Source of the DNA: Fragum whitleyi
Taxonomy: Eukaryota; Mollusca; Bivalvia; Cardiida; Cardiidae
Length of the DNA: 64,000 bases
Direction of reading: 5' to 3'
Assembly (NCBI GenBank): GCA_948146395.1
Contig: OX411545.1
Coordinates: 23,267,526-23,331,525, forward strand
In this document: in pieces, positions 25,001-37,100 of the stretch
Position numbering within the stretch: position 1 is the first letter of the stretch
How the letters are laid out: each line of letters opens with the position of its first letter
Notes under the pieces: model-generated
Seen by the model: only the letters and a program-made list of their open reading frames with translations
Databases searched by the model: none
Told to the model about the DNA's origin: nothing
Made by a program: the position numbers and the translations under genes

Positions 25001-26399
25001 TAAATACTATCCTGTTGATGTATGATATATATATCTATGTATCTATATCTATGCTCTGACCCAACCCCTCGCAATCTGACTATTTCATGGACCTCAATAA
25101 AGGAGCACAAAAAATTGTGTGTAAAAATGAAGGATTTTTTTTAAATTAGATTTCAGTAACCTGAAATTGTTGTCTGCTCGAAATTAAGAGGTTGCACAAG
25201 ATACATTTTTCTTAGTTAATACACACAATTTTTGCATGAAAGCATTTCTCAACCAAGGTTTTGGATGTCTGTTGATGTTAAACATGTGTATTTGAATTGT
25301 TTAATAAATGTGTATATGACGTTTCTCTTATTTATTAAAATGTATACATTTTACTTATTCTTCTCTGTTTACCTATAGATCTACATTGAATTATATAAAT
25401 AAGATTTCAAATTAAACAATTGGAATTTTCAAGAAAAAATTCACACACAAGCTCCTAGAAAAAATGCTTAGTCCATATAGAAAATTTCTTTATCAAAATG
25501 GCATCTTAGCACACACATAGCATTGAAAATATTCTGCATTTCGATGGCTCAGAACCTTCATTCTGTTTATAGGGAGTTATAACTGTTTTGCGCTGAGCCC
25601 TCGATTTGTGAACAGATTGGTCTATAGATATCTATAAGCGTGTAGTGAAGATTCTGATCAGACTGTTCAGGAGCACAGGCTGATCTGAGTTTTACCATTG
25701 GGCTCTGATGAAATTGTTGGAAACGTTATTCAAAGGTTCATTTCCAAAGTATAAATGGTCTACAGCTTGTTATGTTTTCGTTGTTGAAAAAGATAACTTC
25801 ATGTATTCTGACCTTCAAAGTCTGCACATTTTCTTCAAAATAGTCTACAATGCTGATGGAACAAAGGTTTTTGTCAGCACAGGTCTAAAAGATTTGACTT
25901 TTATTGTCATGATGTTTAGAAATCATTGTTCTCTTGGTTTGTAATACCAGTCCGAGCAAATTTGACCTGATAACCCAGTGAAAGTCAGTAAACATAACTG
26001 GACAAAAGGCTGTTTGCTTTTCTATGTATAACTGTCGATGTAGCGCTAAAATCGAACATTTATTTAGTTGATAATCAACAATGGACTGTTCAATATTACT
26101 CAACAAAGTATACAAAGATGTAGATCAGAAACTTTATTGAGAGGGAGAAAAGTATCGTAAGTGTATACTGGCTGTGTACTGAACATATACACCATTATAC
26201 ACTTACAATAGTTTGCTATTACAAGCTGTTGTAGGGACATAATAATCCCAACCGACCCTTAAAAAATAGTCACGCACTTTTTGAAATTAGTATCAATATC
26301 TCTAAAAAATGAGCCTGTGTGTGACATCTCCAACAATTTGACATATGCGTGAGGTACGAACATTTATCAGCCCAGACAGTTACTTAGTGTAAGTAGAGG

Positions 26400-28700
26400 A
26401 TTGAAATTCGTCGCCCGGTAAAGACGTGTTGAAGTAAAAAGTTCCCGATGATCAATATAAAGAGATCAGCACAGACCTTTAGAATTTTAGTGCCAATGTA
26501 TTTGTCTTCAGACACTGAAAATTCTTTTGCGCTAATCCGTCGAACTTTTCCGTATGTATAATTAAGAGCTAGTTTAGATTATTGCAATGAATAAAGCATA
26601 AATTATCCGCATATTTTTTACCTGTTTTAAAAAAAGATTATCGTTAGTCTTTCAACGTGAATTGCTAAATCAACAGAAATTGTATACAATATCATAGTAA
26701 TTTCTAGTCGGCCTTTTCGAAAGAGAATGCGTGTGGGCGTTAGCTTTTCTTACAGAAAAATTATCTCATTTATGTAAAACATAATCCATATACGGGTAAT
26801 CGAAGTTCATGTAACGCCGGCTCAAGCGCACGTTCAGGATTTGTTCGTATACGTACAGAAAAGTAGGACGTACGAATGCGGCAACGCTTGCGCGCGCTTT
26901 ACGCAGAGAACACGACGGTATAGAATTAAATTCAAAAATCAAAGGGTTCACAAAAAAAAACAACAAACAAACAAATTGTGCGAGGATCCTTCAACGAGGG
27001 GGTATATCGGGACTTTGGACCCGGTAGGAATAACGGCATTCATTAACAAGAGTCTGGACCGTGCTATCAGATAATCGATTAATGAACCGGGACAAAGGGA
27101 TTGTTTCATTATCAAGTTTATATATCGTGTTAGCAGATGTTTAAACCCCTTAACCTGCCACCGATTTCCCATGCAGGCCGGTGGATTTTAGAAACGTTGA
27201 ACTTTTGCGATGGAATGACGAAATCTGATAACTAATGGAAACTTTTGAACTTGCAATTCAGTGGAGCGGTCGCAAAAAGTAAAAGTAGGCTATGACGACC
27301 CTGACGACTGATGGTCCATTATTGCCAAACGGGTCGCATGTCAAAGAAAGATGCTTCTAGTGCCAAAGCTTTCTTTTAGCGCCGGAGAAACCGACCCAGC
27401 ATGAATCTGAGAATTGTCTATATCCAGCAACTCGTAAATCCACATTCAAAGTGGCGATCCTTATTCGGATTAAAAAACAAACTGAAGAGCAAATTTCGTC
27501 CTTAAGTTCTTTTAATCCTATTCAAAGAATGCAACTTCATGTTGAAAACAAAAATCCGCGACCATTTAAAGCTGCTAATAAAAGGCGTCAAAAAATAAAA
27601 GCAATTTCTTGGCCGCCAAAATAACCTTTGGCGCCATGATTCACGGCCAGGTATGGCGCGCGCGGACTAGACGATAAGGACATTATCAGTGGACCGTAAC
27701 AACGTGATAATTTGATATAATTATCAACATAATCATTCGGCACGAGCTTAAAGGAAATATGTACATATGTTATTTGTAAGATAATTAAAGAAGCATGCTG
27801 TTCCACACTTCATGAAAGATCAAGTCGGCATCATTAAAGCATCATCATTTTCAAAATTTTGGATACAGGCCTAATGATAATCACAATACATGTTTACTAA
27901 CGACATGCTTTCTGCACTCTTTAGGCTATTTTATCTCCACTGAATTCGCAGGATTCCTACGCCGGAGTTCCAACGCTGAAATTAATATTCTTCTTAGTCA
28001 GTTTTCATTTTATTCCAGGTTTACGGGATCTCACAATTTCTGCTGGCCCGTTAAAACGGACTTTTAATATGAAGGCCCCTTAATGTTTCGGCGGAAATTT
28101 AGAAGATACCAGAACCACCCCAATACTCGATATGAAAAATTCTCTCATTTTCAATGCCGTTTAAAACATTTCCAGACGACAATCTTCGACCATTCAGTCT
28201 AAAGAATAGATGTTGGAATAAGTGCAGTCTTGATGTAGGCCTGACAGCTTAAATATCCCGCTTTTTCAACGAGTCCTTATTGGTTATTTTCCATCTCTTA
28301 GGCTTTTTTCCTAATAATTCACATTTTTAGTTCAAATTTCACTTTTATTTTATTGTAATTATAATTATTTTCATTGGTGATTCTGTATAAAAATAACTTG
28401 AAAATCCTTTTTACTCTGGAAAGTCCTAGAAAAGCAAAGATAGGCCTACCCGGCAATAGGTCTTTCTACAACGGAATGCGGTTGGATAACGCCGACTTAT
28501 CATTTTCTTTTGAAAATATTTAAATTGTAATAACTGACACCAGTCAAAGATTAGAAATAAAGGTCAACATATTATGGAATTTCTCGTCGTGCAAAATCTG
28601 ACACCTAACATACTGCAGTCGGTGTTTATTTAGCTGATGATTTGACACGTGCCGCCAAGTCAGATATTTTAGAATGCACACTTATCGAACGATAACATAT
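26400..28700. other. CpG-rich, single-copy-looking intergenic stretch
   Basis: Unlike the CpG-poor DNA around it, this stretch has many CpG pairs (dense at 26700-26900 and 27590-27680, including GCGCGCGCGG at about 27657) and none of the repeat families seen elsewhere. It holds an E2F-like TTTGGCGCCA at 27627-27636. Open frames are short and carry no recognisable domain. It could be an unmethylated CpG island (promoter or enhancer) of an unseen transcript, or a remote control region of CCNF. Confidence 0.4.
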
Positions 28701-28708
28701 AAAGAAGA

Positions 28709-28752
28709 AGAAGAAAAGAAAACAAAAAAAAAAAAAAAACACACACACACAG
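28709..28752 (+). repeat. GAA / A / CA simple repeat
   Basis: Short GAAGAAGAAG run, about 17 A, then (CA)n. Confidence 0.8.
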
Positions 28753-28928
28753 AAAAACGCTAAGTTCCAAAACCCGTTTGTATACTTCAATCAGTTACCA
28801 GTGACATTTTAGGCAGAGAAAATCAGGCTAAAAAAATCCGATTGCTTTAATCTATCAAGTACTAGAATAAAATCATTAAAAATTGATTGGCCTAAGTACT
28901 ACAATTGTGTTGTAATATTGTAATTATT

Positions 28929-30090
28929 GTAACAGAACAGAACAGAAATTTTATTTCAGACATAAAGCATATAAGCTCATAGTCAAAAAATACATTTGAA
29001 CAACATACAATGGGAATAACAGTAACATAGGTTAAAAATCACAAACGTTATATGTTATTAAGAGAGTATCTCTGTAAACCAAGTTATCGAATATCGTGGA
29101 ATATATATAGATATAGATATAAGTTTGTTAGTTTTCTATAGTATAGAAATTTTTCTCTTTTGTAAGGCATTTTTATAAAATGACGACAATTTAATCAGTT
29201 GTTTTTTGCTATCTATGTTTAGTAAATTAGTAAATTTTAACATATTTGGACGGGTTGTGTAAAAACGGGGAATATATTTTGATCTTAATTCAGTGTAATA
29301 CGGACAAATTAATGTTATATGAAATTCATCTTCAATATCTTGTAGTTGGCATAATTCACATATTCTGTTATTTCTTTCGATATTTTGATGGCGACCAGTT
29401 TCAACCTTTAGATCATGAGAAGAGAGTCTTATCTTAGCTATAAGATTACGTTGCGTTCTATTTTCCAGAATAGTTATATATTCTGACATTTGGTAACAAA
29501 GTTTTAGGTTTCGAAATAAACTCAAAGAGGAACATTGGGCTATACTCGTGTGCCATTTACTTACATATAAATCTTTTAGTCGTGTTTGGAAGATTGGAAT
29601 GAATTTGTCAATAATAACGGATTCGGGATACAGCCAAATATAACTGAAACCAGAGGTTTCTAATAATTCTTTAACTTTATTATTCCAGTTTTTTATTTGA
29701 GAATTATTTTCTATTTCCATTCGTTGTTGTTGTAGAACTGCATTAAGGATACAATTATTTTTCTTAGTATTATATAGTTTAAGCCAATACTTTATTATAC
29801 GAATATGTCTTTGTATTATTAAAGGAAACCTTCCTACTTCTGATAGCAGGGATAGTGAGTTGGTTGAATTTTTAACATTAAGGATACGTTTTAAGAATTT
29901 TCGATGAATGCGTTCAATATTTTCTGCTTGTGAGAACCCCCACACCTCACAGTTGTAATTGAGAATCGATGACACGTATGTATCAAAAAGATTCAATAAG
30001 ATACTTACAGGGATATCATAGCTCTTTATTCTATTAAATAATGCCCCCATGGCCCTAAGACCTTTTCCAGCTAAGCTCAGCTGTACTGAA
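28929..30090 (-). mobile_element. 5'-truncated LINE (CR1/L2-like group)
   Basis: On the - strand a 304-codon frame is followed by ~200 bases of 3' UTR ending in AATAAAATTTCTG and a short TCTGT tandem tail, as CR1/L2-type LINEs end. Protein similarity starts abruptly near 30090 next to a G-tract, so the reverse transcriptase core is missing. AATTATT occurs on both flanks (28922-28928 and 30091-30097) and may be a 7-bp target duplication. The clade is a guess. Confidence 0.7.
29136..30050 (-). pseudogene. C-terminal fragment of a LINE reverse transcriptase
   Basis: This uninterrupted 304-residue frame starts at an internal methionine; the codons upstream to about 30090 (reading AGKGLRAMGAL) stay open and look like the typical LINE sequence just after the reverse transcriptase palm. 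Downstream motifs: ILNYNCEVWGF at about residue 30, then a basic region IERIHRKFLKRIL, and a C-terminal zinc-knuckle-like C-x2-C-x9-H-x4-C (C231, C234, H244, C249). There is no reverse transcriptase core and no endonuclease, so it cannot be autonomous. The absence of stop codons suggests a fairly recent insertion. Confidence 0.7.
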
Positions 30091-30112
30091 AATTATTTTT
30101 AAATGAAATAGT

Positions 30113-30131
30113 TCGGGGGGGGGGGGGGGGT
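30113..30131 (+). repeat. Poly-G tract
   Basis: About 18 G next to the truncated 5' end of the LINE. A similar run of about 17 G lies in a CCNF intron near 33748. Confidence 0.75.
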
Positions 30132-30290
30132 CGATGATAAGAAGTTAGGCCGACCACTGTATTTTGAAGGACACAGCTAACTTGGATCGGCTATCGATCT
30201 TGGTTCTTCATTGGCCAACACATTGGGCGCGAGTTGTCTTGAATTTTCAAGGAAGCAGAATCGAGAGTGATAAATCTAAGTTGTAAGAAG

Positions 30291-30460
30291 ATACAAGATA
30301 CAAGATACAAAATTTTATTTAGTGTCGGTTTCAACATAACAATTGTAACATTAGCGATGTATCGCTATTATCCGACAAGTAAGAACTTGTTTCCCAATCG
30401 ATGTAAAATAGATAGGTTTAAACGACAAACTTGATTCAAATGAATCTAATGAAAATCCGA
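30291..30460 (-). mobile_element. Probable second LINE 3' end with heptamer tail
   Basis: AAGATAC is repeated three times at 30291-30313, followed on the + strand by AAAATTTTATTTAG. On the - strand this is a 3' UTR ending in AATAAAATTTTGTATC plus tandem tail, the same layout as the LINE 200 bases away but with a different tail unit. No coding part is recognisable. Confidence 0.4.
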
Positions 30461-30929
30461 GTCAAACTCGTGTATGCATTCGTTTCGGTAAAAACGAGCA
30501 GTTTGGTGAGGTTTTTAGTTTCAAACCTCCATGAAATCAATGAATCTGTCTACTCGCTTCATTTCCCAACTGTACACGTGGCTCATGTTTTACAATTATA
30601 TCCTTCGTAAACGGCTTTGTAAACGGGAAAAATTCATTTTAATTAAAAAAAATGAAAATCCTCTAGTTATGCAAAATAATTCCTTCAACTTTCTTTAAAA
30701 AAAATAGATCTATGAACTTCACAAAAAAATCATTCTTTTAATTAGAAGTAGAATCTAGATTCTATTCAGGAGAAGAAAGAAAATCTGGATTTTTTTAAAA
30801 TGGAGATGTATATAAAAGGCTAAGAGGATTAATTGTATGTTAAGCAATAGAAGACTGTTGCAGATACGTCATTTCTTCTTTTAAAAAGATAATTGAAAGA
30901 TCATATTCGTTTTTTGTGTCACTGTCCCC

Positions 30930-31182
30930 ATCGTGTCATCAAATAAAGCGCGTATCCTCGGCGTCCAATCAAATCGAAGTATTCGTTCGAATTTGAACTG
31001 CCTGAGGTATTGTGGGAACGCGAACATCCCAAGTGTTTGTAAACGAGTCAGATAACGGACCAATCAAACAGAGGCGGAATTTCGTATGGTTGGCAGTTGT
31101 GTGAATGAGTGCAGAGGGAATGTTGTGTAGTGTTTAACTGAATTATTTTCGTTTGAATGTAAGCTTCCGTGCATAATAAAGA
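30930..31182 (+). promoter_or_regulatory. Likely CCNF promoter and 5' UTR
   Basis: The 250 bases before the CCNF start codon are richer in CpG than the flanks. They carry two CCAATCA boxes in the same orientation (30965 and 31060, 95 bases apart) and a TTTGAA element (30992-30997) that matches the CHR consensus. CCAAT boxes with a CHR are typical of G2/M cell-cycle promoters, which suits a cyclin (established for vertebrates; inference here). A TATAAAAG motif lies further upstream at 30811-30818 and may be unrelated. The transcription start cannot be fixed. Confidence 0.5.
31086..31162 (+). promoter_or_regulatory. Upstream ORFs in the CCNF leader, including a start-stop ATGTAA
   Basis: Three short upstream ORFs precede the CCNF ATG: 31086-31130 (14 codons plus stop), 31105-31137 (10 codons plus stop), and a minimal ATG-TAA at 31157-31162, only 20 bases before the main start. 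If transcription begins upstream of them they would reduce or tune CCNF translation. Start-stop ORFs are known to hold ribosomes; the effect here is inference. Confidence 0.4.
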
Positions 31183-34100
31183 ATGAAAGGTAAGTTCGTT
31201 GTTTGTTTACAGATAAAAGATTGTGAGTTCATTATAATGAATTTGAAGCACTACCTAGATTTTTATTCAAATGTACTCTCCTGTACTCGCAATGTTTGTT
31301 CGATTTTCTACTTATAATAAGATCTAGCAACAAAATTAATATTGTTAAATTGAATATCAACAGTTAAACATAACAAATTGTTTCGAAGATTTTAGCCGCT
31401 TAATTCATTCTGGAATAAGAAATCAGAAATGAATTGTCGGTCTTCAATTGTAAATTGAGATAATACATATCTAGTGCGGTATGGTCAAAATAAGGTTATG
31501 AATTAAGCTATTTCCTACTTTAGCTCCTTTTCATTCAAACAACCTTGAAAGAGTGTGGCTAATGAAAATATTGAAATCGTTAAATTTGACAGTTGACCTA
31601 ATTATGTAGTGCGGTCGGTAACGGGAACTAAATATAACCGTTAATCCGCTTATCGCTTCGAATTCGATCGGCCCTTTGAATCCGATAGGTAAATTATCGA
31701 TCAATTATTGTTTCAATATCACACCTTTGCGTTTGTTGAGACCTGCATCTGGCGGATTTCCCGTTCAGACTTGAAAAGTTTGTAACGGTAAATTTTATTG
31801 GCTAACGGTCGTCAGGTTGAAGCATGTTTGTATCAGGAACCAATCAGAGGTCTCAAAAGTTCCAAACAACCTCTTAATATGGATCAACATGGGTTTATAC
31901 ATGTACAATAAACTGTCAAACTCTGAAACATTTTAATATAAATTTGTGGGATTGCAAAACATTTAATATTATACTTCTTGTGCATCAATGACTAAGCTGG
32001 AATAATGGTTTTTGTATCCTACTGTAAGTCAAAATATTTTTATTGGTATTAGATCTCTCTGTTTCTCATAATTTATGAACATTTTCAGTTTAATGTATCA
32101 ACTTTGGAATAGTAAAGACTTAGTCGTTGTCCATTGTTTAGTTAATTGCTTTGCAAGGTTACTGAATTTTCAATCTTTCCTTTTTTCAATTAGAAAAATA
32201 TTTCTATTTTCTTAATTGATATTTGATTAACTTGTGTATTTTCTTAACCAATATTTGATTAACTTGTGTTTGACTTATATGTTGAAGTAAATGAAAGGAA
32301 TAATCATCAACTTTATCAAAACCTGCACAAGATACAAGATTATTTTGAATTAATTTGTTCGTGCTTTTATGTGTGTCTGACTTATTTTTTCCCAAGTTGG
32401 ATCATAATGTATCAAGAAAAGTTTCTAACTTAAAAAAGACAGCACAATATGACTGGTTTACGGCAATGAAATAAATCATGATTATTGTCTTTGGTGACCT
32501 TGATGTATCTACAGCTTTGTTCAAGCTGAAGCCTAGAAACAACATTTTCATCCTCCATAGATTATAATGGAACAATGTATGAAACTATTATCTTTTTCTG
32601 AAATCAATTATTTCTCTTTCAGTGTTAAATGTTCTGGGAGGACTTCACAGATCTCCAAATGAATTCATTCCTGTTCACAAGCACATTAGGACCAGGCAAT
32701 CAAGGCTTTCGATATGGAATTTGCCAGAAGAAATTCTCTTAAATTTGCTCAAAACACTACATGTCAAAGATTTACTTAATATGAAACAGGTAAGATAGTT
32801 GCAACAGGTTCATGTGTTTTCAATTTTGATAGAAGGGTACTTAAGCTAATGATTTGTGCTAGGGACCATTTGTGCTATATCAATTGCTCAGGACAAAACA
32901 GTTGTTACTGCCTATAAATGTATAGGCAGTTACAACTGTTTGGTGCTGAGCTTGATATGTCCGAATGGATATGATTCTATTCAATGAGTATCTAAAAATC
33001 AGACAATTGTTTAATCTTTTTAGACTAGAAAAATCGAAAATAAAGCTAAGTACTGCACGTTAATGGTGAACACTGTTAATGCGTAAAAGAAGTCTTTCAC
33101 TAAATTTAAAATCAGTATTCTATTTTAGTGGCAAAATTATGGCAAAGTTTCTGAAACAAAAGGTAAAGAGAGTAGTAAAGGGTCCAAATATTGTTTATTT
33201 CAAGTGATAGTGACTGACAGGGACTGTTAATGTCCATCTTCACCTTGTTTATTGGGAGCTTTATCAACCAATCAGATGTCATATCCATTGAGTGAAATTA
33301 CACAGAACTAATAGCTATTTAATGTTTCACTTGATATAAACATTCAGGTGGTACTAGACATGTTTGTCTTGCCTTTAAATATGTGTGTACCACACTTATC
33401 TTACAAGGTTGATCATACCTTGAGAAAGAAACACCTGATATTGGTTTCCTCAGGTTTTGGGTGTCTAACCTTGTCCATACACCAGACAAAGAATTAAAAG
33501 TTGTTAGATAAAGAGGTCATGGGTTCATTAGATGTTTCAACTTCTTGAACCAAGAATTAGTATTTGTTTTTTCTGAATATAGCTTTATAAACTATGAGTT
33601 TTATTAGAAGAGTCATTTCGAATAGCCCTTGCTAAAATTTGAGTCTGTGCATGACATTTCCAAGTTTTTCCCAATCTGATCAGAGTATTGTCTTAACTCT
33701 GTATATTTAGTTCCTGACTTAAAAGTTGTCTAATTTAATGGGATTTTTTTGGGGGGGGGGGGGGCGTTTCAGACTTAATCCTGATAAGGATTCACAATCA
33801 GTAACAGCTACTCTTTTTTCAATGGCTTGTCATAATTGCTGTATCATTTTTCCTTATAGAAAACACCTGAAGTAATATGTCAATTGATATATTTACAGGT
33901 CCATTCCTATTTCCAAGATCTCATAGACAACAGTACCTCAGTCTGGGCCTCAGTCAGTTTTCAGGACACCTGGCCTTCCTCAAAGAATGTGCACCATTTT
34001 GAAAAGTAAGTTGAAACATGTGATTTATCAAACAAACATGTTTATATGAACATCAATTGATATTTCCAAAGTTCTTTCACTAATAATAAGTACTAATTAG

Positions 34101-37100
34101 TTTGCACATCTATGCTGTGTGTACAAGAAATAGGTGCTCTGAGCCTCATTCAGATTTTAATTTTAGAGATTTGGTTACAGTAAAATATGTTGGCAATGCA
34201 GATCTGAATTCTAAAGGTGAACAAAAATATGAAATATGTTAATGTATCTCAAAGGATTTGGTCAAAACTTTTGTAAGTGCCTATGAATATATAGGCACTT
34301 ACAATACTTTCATCCTGACTCTTCTTATCCTATGGTTCTGAAGAACAAACATTACTTAAGTCACACAAAGATTTTATAAGTTCTGTGTATCAATATTTAC
34401 TATTATTCCCTTCTATTTACAGGGCAGCAAATGCAGGGAATATAGAGGCTCTTGTGAAGCTAGCTGTTGCCTATCTGTATAATGAAGGATGTAAGTATAC
34501 TGCTCCAAATCAAATATTCAGTTTTTTGTTCAATAGCCAGTTTAATAATGCCAAAGTTTTACCTTAACAAAACAAAACCTAAAGTATCTTGTTAAGAATA
34601 TCGGTACATCAAGGGAGATAACTGTATGGCAAGTACCTGTTTATGTTCCCAATATTTTTTTCCCTTGATTAAGCATTATGCATACAGGTACCGAACACCA
34701 ATATATGTATTCGTATAGAGCAGAAATTCAGCTTTACCTGCTGTTTAAATTTTCTGTCTTGACACATGTTAATATAATTTTCCAGACATTCATGAATTAA
34801 AAGAAAAAAATCGAGTTATTTACTTTTTCAGATTTATAACATTTTTATCAAAATGTAAATTTCAGTGGCTGGTGATTCAGAAGGAAAGAAAGTGATGCGT
34901 AACGGCACCAAGGCAGCAGAGATGTTCTGTACAATTGAGTCACTTACACAAAATACAGCTCCATTTACATGGCTGTTTATAAGACCACCCTGGTCTCTAA
35001 ATGGGGCTTGCTGCAAGGAATGTGTATTCACTTACATGAAGAATTACCTTAAAAAGGTGAGTTGGGAAAGACTATTTTACTCTGATGTTTAACTTAAAAA
35101 AAAAACGCATAAAAAATTCAAGGTCTTTAAAATAATACTTAGGTAAAACTTAAAAGAAAATGAGCATCTCCAAAAGTTATTCTTAGCCAAGAATTCAAAA
35201 TGTAAAATTATTTTCTAACATTATTAGGGATGCTTAATTTTGTTAAGTATAACAGATTTTGACTTTCATTGTTTGAAACCATCTCTCTCCAATATGAAAA
35301 TATTTAGATATCGATGTGAAAACTTCAAGCATAAGTTAACTTCAAATACCGTAGCATTAATCAGTATCGTTATTGAGTTGAATTTAGGTTCACAGCCATA
35401 CATTGGAATTTGGAGAAATATGAAACAAGTTATATTAAAAGGAATTTGTAAATGACCCGCATTTTAACCAACTTTTTTCAGGAGAAATGTAAGAAGGTGC
35501 AAGTGTGTGTAGCCAAGACCCTACAGTTGTTGGATGGGGAGACTCATAAAGAAGAGATGGTCTCATATTTAAATGATGCATCACAGCAAGGGTCTGGTAT
35601 AGCAGCATACATGTTATGGACACAGATGAAAAACAACTTGTCTGTAAGTACATGTTAAATTCTTTCATATTCTGTAACTCAATTTATTTAAAATTGAAAA
35701 AGAACAAAAGTAAATGAATAAGTATTTTAATGATAAAAAAAAAACAATCACATGAAAAGAAAAACTAGTTCATAATACTGAAAGTGGAATAACCCAAGAG
35801 ACAAAGAAAAATAATTTTGAAAATCTGTGTACTTTTCTGTTCAAAATTTTTCTTTCATGTTAGAAGCGTGTGTAGTTTATTTTATTTTATATTAATATTT
35901 ATTATCTAACATCTTTCATTTGCCTAATCTGTAATGCATTCTTCTTTATTCTCTAGGTTTTAGACAAGGCCGGTGAACTTGAGTGTATACGCAAGTTACG
36001 AGATATCTGTAGTCTAGGATATATTGATGCTAAACTTGAACTGTGTAGACTGTACGCTGTCTCTAAATTCGGAGGAATTCCTCAATCCAGTGCCATGTCT
36101 TTCATCCGAGAATTTGTCCATTCCGTCCCAGCATTGAATACTCAAGAATCTTTCCAAAGGTCTCAGGAACTTACACCTTCTATGAGGTAACTAATTGTTT
36201 CATAAATCTGGGCCCGAGGTTTTAAAAAGATTCTCAGACTCAACTGAGTATTTTCTCAAATTTTGAATTTGAATAAATGTATGAAAATAAAAGATAATAT
36301 TAATAAGTTGTTATTTATAACAACTTATTAATATTACCTTTTATGTTAATGTATTAAAATGAGTATTAAAACAGAATTTTGACTTTAAACTCAAATTGAA
36401 ATTTGAGATAATCTTTCCCTAATTTAGCAATCATAATATTGTCAATGTAAAACTATTGTAAGTATATCCTTGATTTGAATTCATTTATCCAAAGAATTTA
36501 AAGAAAAAAAATAAAGTAAATAGCTGTTATAAGCTCTCATTAGATGCCCGCCAGTCTGAAAGAAAATACACATACCATATAAAATAAGTAAAGACGTTAT
36601 ATTACACACTATTTTTTGTAAAATTTTTATTTCTATACAGTTTTCTCATCTTTGATCCCACTATGGATTATCAAATATCTTTTATAGGTATATATTGGTA
36701 GACTGGCTCGCTGAGGTTGCGGCCATGAAGATGTTCTCAACTCATACATTTCACGTAGCAGTCAGTGTCGTTGACAGATTTTTACGGGTCCACCCTCTAC
36801 CCAGGTCAAAACTACAATTGCTGGGTGTATCATCCATGGTTCTTTGCTCAAGGTATGCAATTGTCAAACTTTTTTGTGATTGTAGAAAATTTAGGAGAGA
36901 TATTGTAATACAAATTTTAAATTTTTTTGAGCAATGACCTAAATTTCTTACGGATGTAATGTTAAACTATAAATGGAAAATGGAATGAATGTGAAAGAGT
37001 TTAATAAGTTATCTTTGAATAAAAGTAAACATCTAATAAAGAATTGTAGGAATATGATTTCAGCCTAACACAAATTTTTATTTGGAATACAGAAAAGAAG

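Noticed and set aside
26841..27172. Overlapping open frames in the CpG-rich block as a coding exon
   Set aside because: No splice sites in phase, no domain, low-complexity Lys/Gln stretch; kept only as a regulatory candidate.
30811..30818. TATAAAAG as the CCNF TATA box
   Set aside because: It is 370 bases before the start codon and upstream of both CCAAT boxes; G2/M cyclin promoters are usually TATA-less. Mentioned but not called.
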